Shown: positions 14,011 to 15,197 of the stretch, piece after piece | Numbering within the stretch: the stretch's first letter is position 1 | Layout: each line of letters opens with the position of its first letter | Assembly (NCBI GenBank): GCA_003452965.1 | Contig: DMMW01000029.1 | Location: 1 to 15,197, forward strand | Length of the DNA stretch: 15,197 nucleotides | Origin: Elusimicrobiota bacterium | GTDB lineage: Bacteria; Elusimicrobiota; UBA8919 | Direction: 5' to 3' | Program-made: the position numbers and the translations under genes | Notes under the pieces: generated by a model | The model's input: only the letters and a program-made list of their open reading frames with translations | Database searches by the model: none | Told to the model about the DNA's origin: nothing

Positions 14011-14753
14011 CGTAATCCTCCGAGTTTTGATTTAATTTTATCGATTTGATTTATCAAGGAAATGTTGTCATCTGAAATTGCACCCCTGAAATTTCTGAAA
14101 TTACTATCGTAGCAAATAAAGCCCAAAATTTCAATACCTTTTATATTATCTACGATATAATTTTCATCATTTTTATTCGTTACTTTATTACCTATTGCAA
14201 AAACTTTTTTAATTTTTAAATCTTTGCATAATTTTTCTATTCTACTTGCGGTTTCAATTGACTTAATATCAGGTTCTACAACAATCGAAACAGCATCAAC
14301 ACCGGAAGCGGTGCCGCGTGACAAATTTTCAATACCCGCAGGCATATCCATAATAAGAACCTCATCACGTTGAATAATAAGATGTCCCACCAATGTTTTA
14401 ATAAAAGCATTTTCAGGGCAAAAACATCCGCTTCCACCTTTTTTCATAACGCCCATATTAATAAGTCGTATATTTTTGTATTCGGGACAGAATTTTTCGG
14501 GGATATCTTCAACCTTAGGATTCATCTTGAAAAAGCCATTTTTATATTCCGTTCGTTTATTTATTAAGTCTTTCATCTCGGAGATAGGAATTATCTTTTC
14601 GGATTCTGGAAATCCGATTGATGCAGCAAGATTAGAATCGGGGTCTGCATCTACGGCAATAACCTTCTTTTCCTTTGAAAAAAGAATTGAAAGAACTGCA
14701 GCGATGGTAGTCTTACCCACCCCGCCTTTACCGGTAATTGCAATCTTATTCAT
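14007..14753 (-). CDS. cooC: CODH nickel-insertion ATPase CooC/AcsF
   Basis: CooC is a MinD/ParA-like P-loop ATPase that matures nickel enzymes of this pathway. It has 248 residues: a deviant Walker A GKGGVGKT at 8-15, the DADPDSNLA block at 35-43, the dimer-interface metal-binding CXC at C110 and C112 (SGCFCPE), and MDMPAG (Walker B region) at about 135-140. The frame is open three codons further up to a TTG at 14762, but the ATG at 14753 gives the standard start MNKIAITGKGG and is preferred; neither has a clear Shine-Dalgarno. The stop overlaps the cooS ATG by 4 nt. It is the first protein gene of the cluster, about 300 bp from tRNA-Gly, so the main promoter should lie in that gap, though I cannot name it. 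It could serve CODH, ACS or both. Confidence 0.93.
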   Translation of the reverse strand: MNKIAITGKGGVGKTTIAAVLSILFSKEKKVIAVDADPDSNLAASIGFPESEKIIPISEMKDLINKRTEYKNGFFKMNPKVEDIPEKFCPEYKNIRLINMGVMKKGGSGCFCPENAFIKTLVGHLIIQRDEVLIMDMPAGIENLSRGTASGVDAVSIVVEPDIKSIETASRIEKLCKDLKIKKVFAIGNKVTNKNDENYIVDNIKGIEILGFICYDSNFRNFRGAISDDNISLINQIDKIKSKLGGLR

Positions 14754-14825
14754 GGTTTTCAAATTGAAGAATTGCTTTTAAACATTCTAACAAGAAATAT
14801 AATGCAGGATTTTTGGCTTCATATT

Positions 14826-14887
14826 GTCTGTAAGGGGAATTTAAAATTTTTAGTTCACGGAATCCGTCCTCCTACGTCCTTACAGAC
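14826..14887. repeat. 10-bp perfect inverted repeat upstream of cooC
   Basis: GTCTGTAAGG (14826-14835) and CCTTACAGAC (14878-14887) are perfect complements separated by 42 bases. A second pair, AATCCGT (about 14861-14867) with ACGGATT (14913-14919), is interleaved with it. It lies 73-134 bases before the cooC start, where an operon leader or operator might be, but it also looks like a worn dispersed repeat. Confidence 0.45.
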
Positions 14888-14959
14888 TACGGCAGGACAA
14901 GTAGTAACTGCAACGGATTAGTAAATTATCCAGTTTTGAAATATATCCCTTGCATGGTC

Positions 14960-14998
14960 ATTAAAAAGTTTTTCCGCTTCGCATCAAAACTTTTTAAT
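14960..14998. repeat. 13-bp perfect palindrome between tRNA-Gly and cooC
   Basis: ATTAAAAAGTTTT (14960-14972) pairs perfectly with AAAACTTTTTAAT (14986-14998) around a 13-base loop; GCAT (about 14952) and ATGC (about 14999) could extend it. It lies downstream of the tRNA and upstream of cooC on the minus strand. The arms are AT-rich, so as an intrinsic terminator it would be weak; a protein-binding site or repeat is as likely. Confidence 0.5.
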
Positions 14999-15005
14999 AT
15001 GCTTC

Positions 15006-15047
15006 GGGATTACTTACTCGTTCGGTCCAGTGGGTCCGAACTCCGTG
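15006..15047 (-). repeat. 42-bp hairpin repeat, copy 2, at the 3' end of tRNA-Gly
   Basis: It is 38/42 identical to 6392-6433 in the same orientation. The core stem is GTTCGG (15020-15025) with CCGAAC (15036-15041). The outer arms TTACTC and GAGTAA pair perfectly at 6 of 6 and differ in sequence from the outer arms of copy 1. On the minus strand it begins 5 bases past the tRNA 3' end, as copy 1 begins near the acsC stop. Confidence 0.7.
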
Positions 15048-15052
15048 AGTAA

Positions 15053-15123
15053 AGCGGGTGATGGGAATCGAACCCACGTATCCAGCTTGGAAGGCTAGTG
15101 TTCTACCATTGAACTACACCCGC
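15053..15123 (-). tRNA. tRNA-Gly (anticodon UCC)
   Basis: Read on the minus strand, it folds into a full cloverleaf. The acceptor stem is GCGGGTG/CACCCGC, the D-arm GTTC/GAAC with loop AATGGTA, and the anticodon stem CTAGC/GCTGG around CTTCCAA (anticodon TCC). A 4-base variable loop follows, then a T-arm GTGGG/CCCAT with loop TTCGATT. The discriminator base would be T (15053). No CCA is encoded, so it must be added enzymatically. The tRNA is transcribed in the same direction as the pathway genes. Confidence 0.97.
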
Positions 15124-15197
15124 GTTAAAGACAGTATTTAGTAATTTGTAATTAGTAGTTAGGGATAAATTTTTCGCAAGCATCTATAAATTATTAC

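Noticed and set aside
12309..14049. Several plus-strand frames over cooS
   Set aside because: All are antisense shadows of a gene carrying every expected CODH metal ligand.

Overview
The window is an anaerobic carbon-fixation locus. It holds almost all of the carbonyl branch of the Wood-Ljungdahl (reductive acetyl-CoA) pathway plus part of the methyl branch. Every protein gene is on the minus strand, so the reading order runs from high to low coordinates: tRNA-Gly(UCC), cooC, cooS (CO dehydrogenase), a four-cluster ferredoxin (cooF-like), an FAD/NAD(P) oxidoreductase, acsB (acetyl-CoA synthase), acsC, a corrinoid reductive activator (acsV/RACo type), acsD, an acetate-kinase homologue, acsE and the 5' part of fhs, which runs off the left edge.

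The DNA is AT-rich. AcsB has bacterial-type length and ligand spacing, and CooC, RACo and AcsE are of bacterial type, so the source is a strictly anaerobic bacterium able to run the pathway as an acetogen, syntroph or CO/formate user. I cannot place the phylum from sequence alone. The many small palindromic intergenic repeats inside an otherwise tight operon recall uncultivated candidate phyla such as Omnitrophota more than classical Clostridia, but that is a weak inference.

Layout. At 14.0-11.7 kb cooC, cooS, cooF and the oxidoreductase are packed with 4-nt overlaps or a 3-nt gap, forming one translational unit that makes CODH and links it to NAD(P). At 10.4-3.5 kb lie acsB, acsC, acsV and acsD. 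The last two abut exactly, but 160-340 bp gaps full of inverted repeats separate the others. At 3.4-1.3 kb lie the acetate-kinase homologue and acsE, and fhs begins at 1204. Strong Shine-Dalgarno sequences precede most genes.

How it works together. Fhs activates formate on tetrahydrofolate. AcsE moves the resulting methyl group from methyl-THF to the corrinoid protein AcsC/AcsD. AcsV reactivates that corrinoid after accidental oxidation. CooS reduces CO2 to CO (or oxidises CO), with CooC serving its nickel centre. AcsB joins methyl, CO and CoA into acetyl-CoA. An acetate kinase would normally recover ATP from acetyl phosphate, but the copy here has lost several normally invariant active-site residues. 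That is the most unusual protein-level signal in the window.

No wholly new system is evident. The points most worth a second look are the degenerate acetate kinase, a short RACo that seems to lack the middle domain, the CooS-CooF-oxidoreductase module joined to the ACS operon, and several families of small hairpin repeats. One 42-bp hairpin lies directly downstream of two different genes, and one pair of octamer arrays is inverted.
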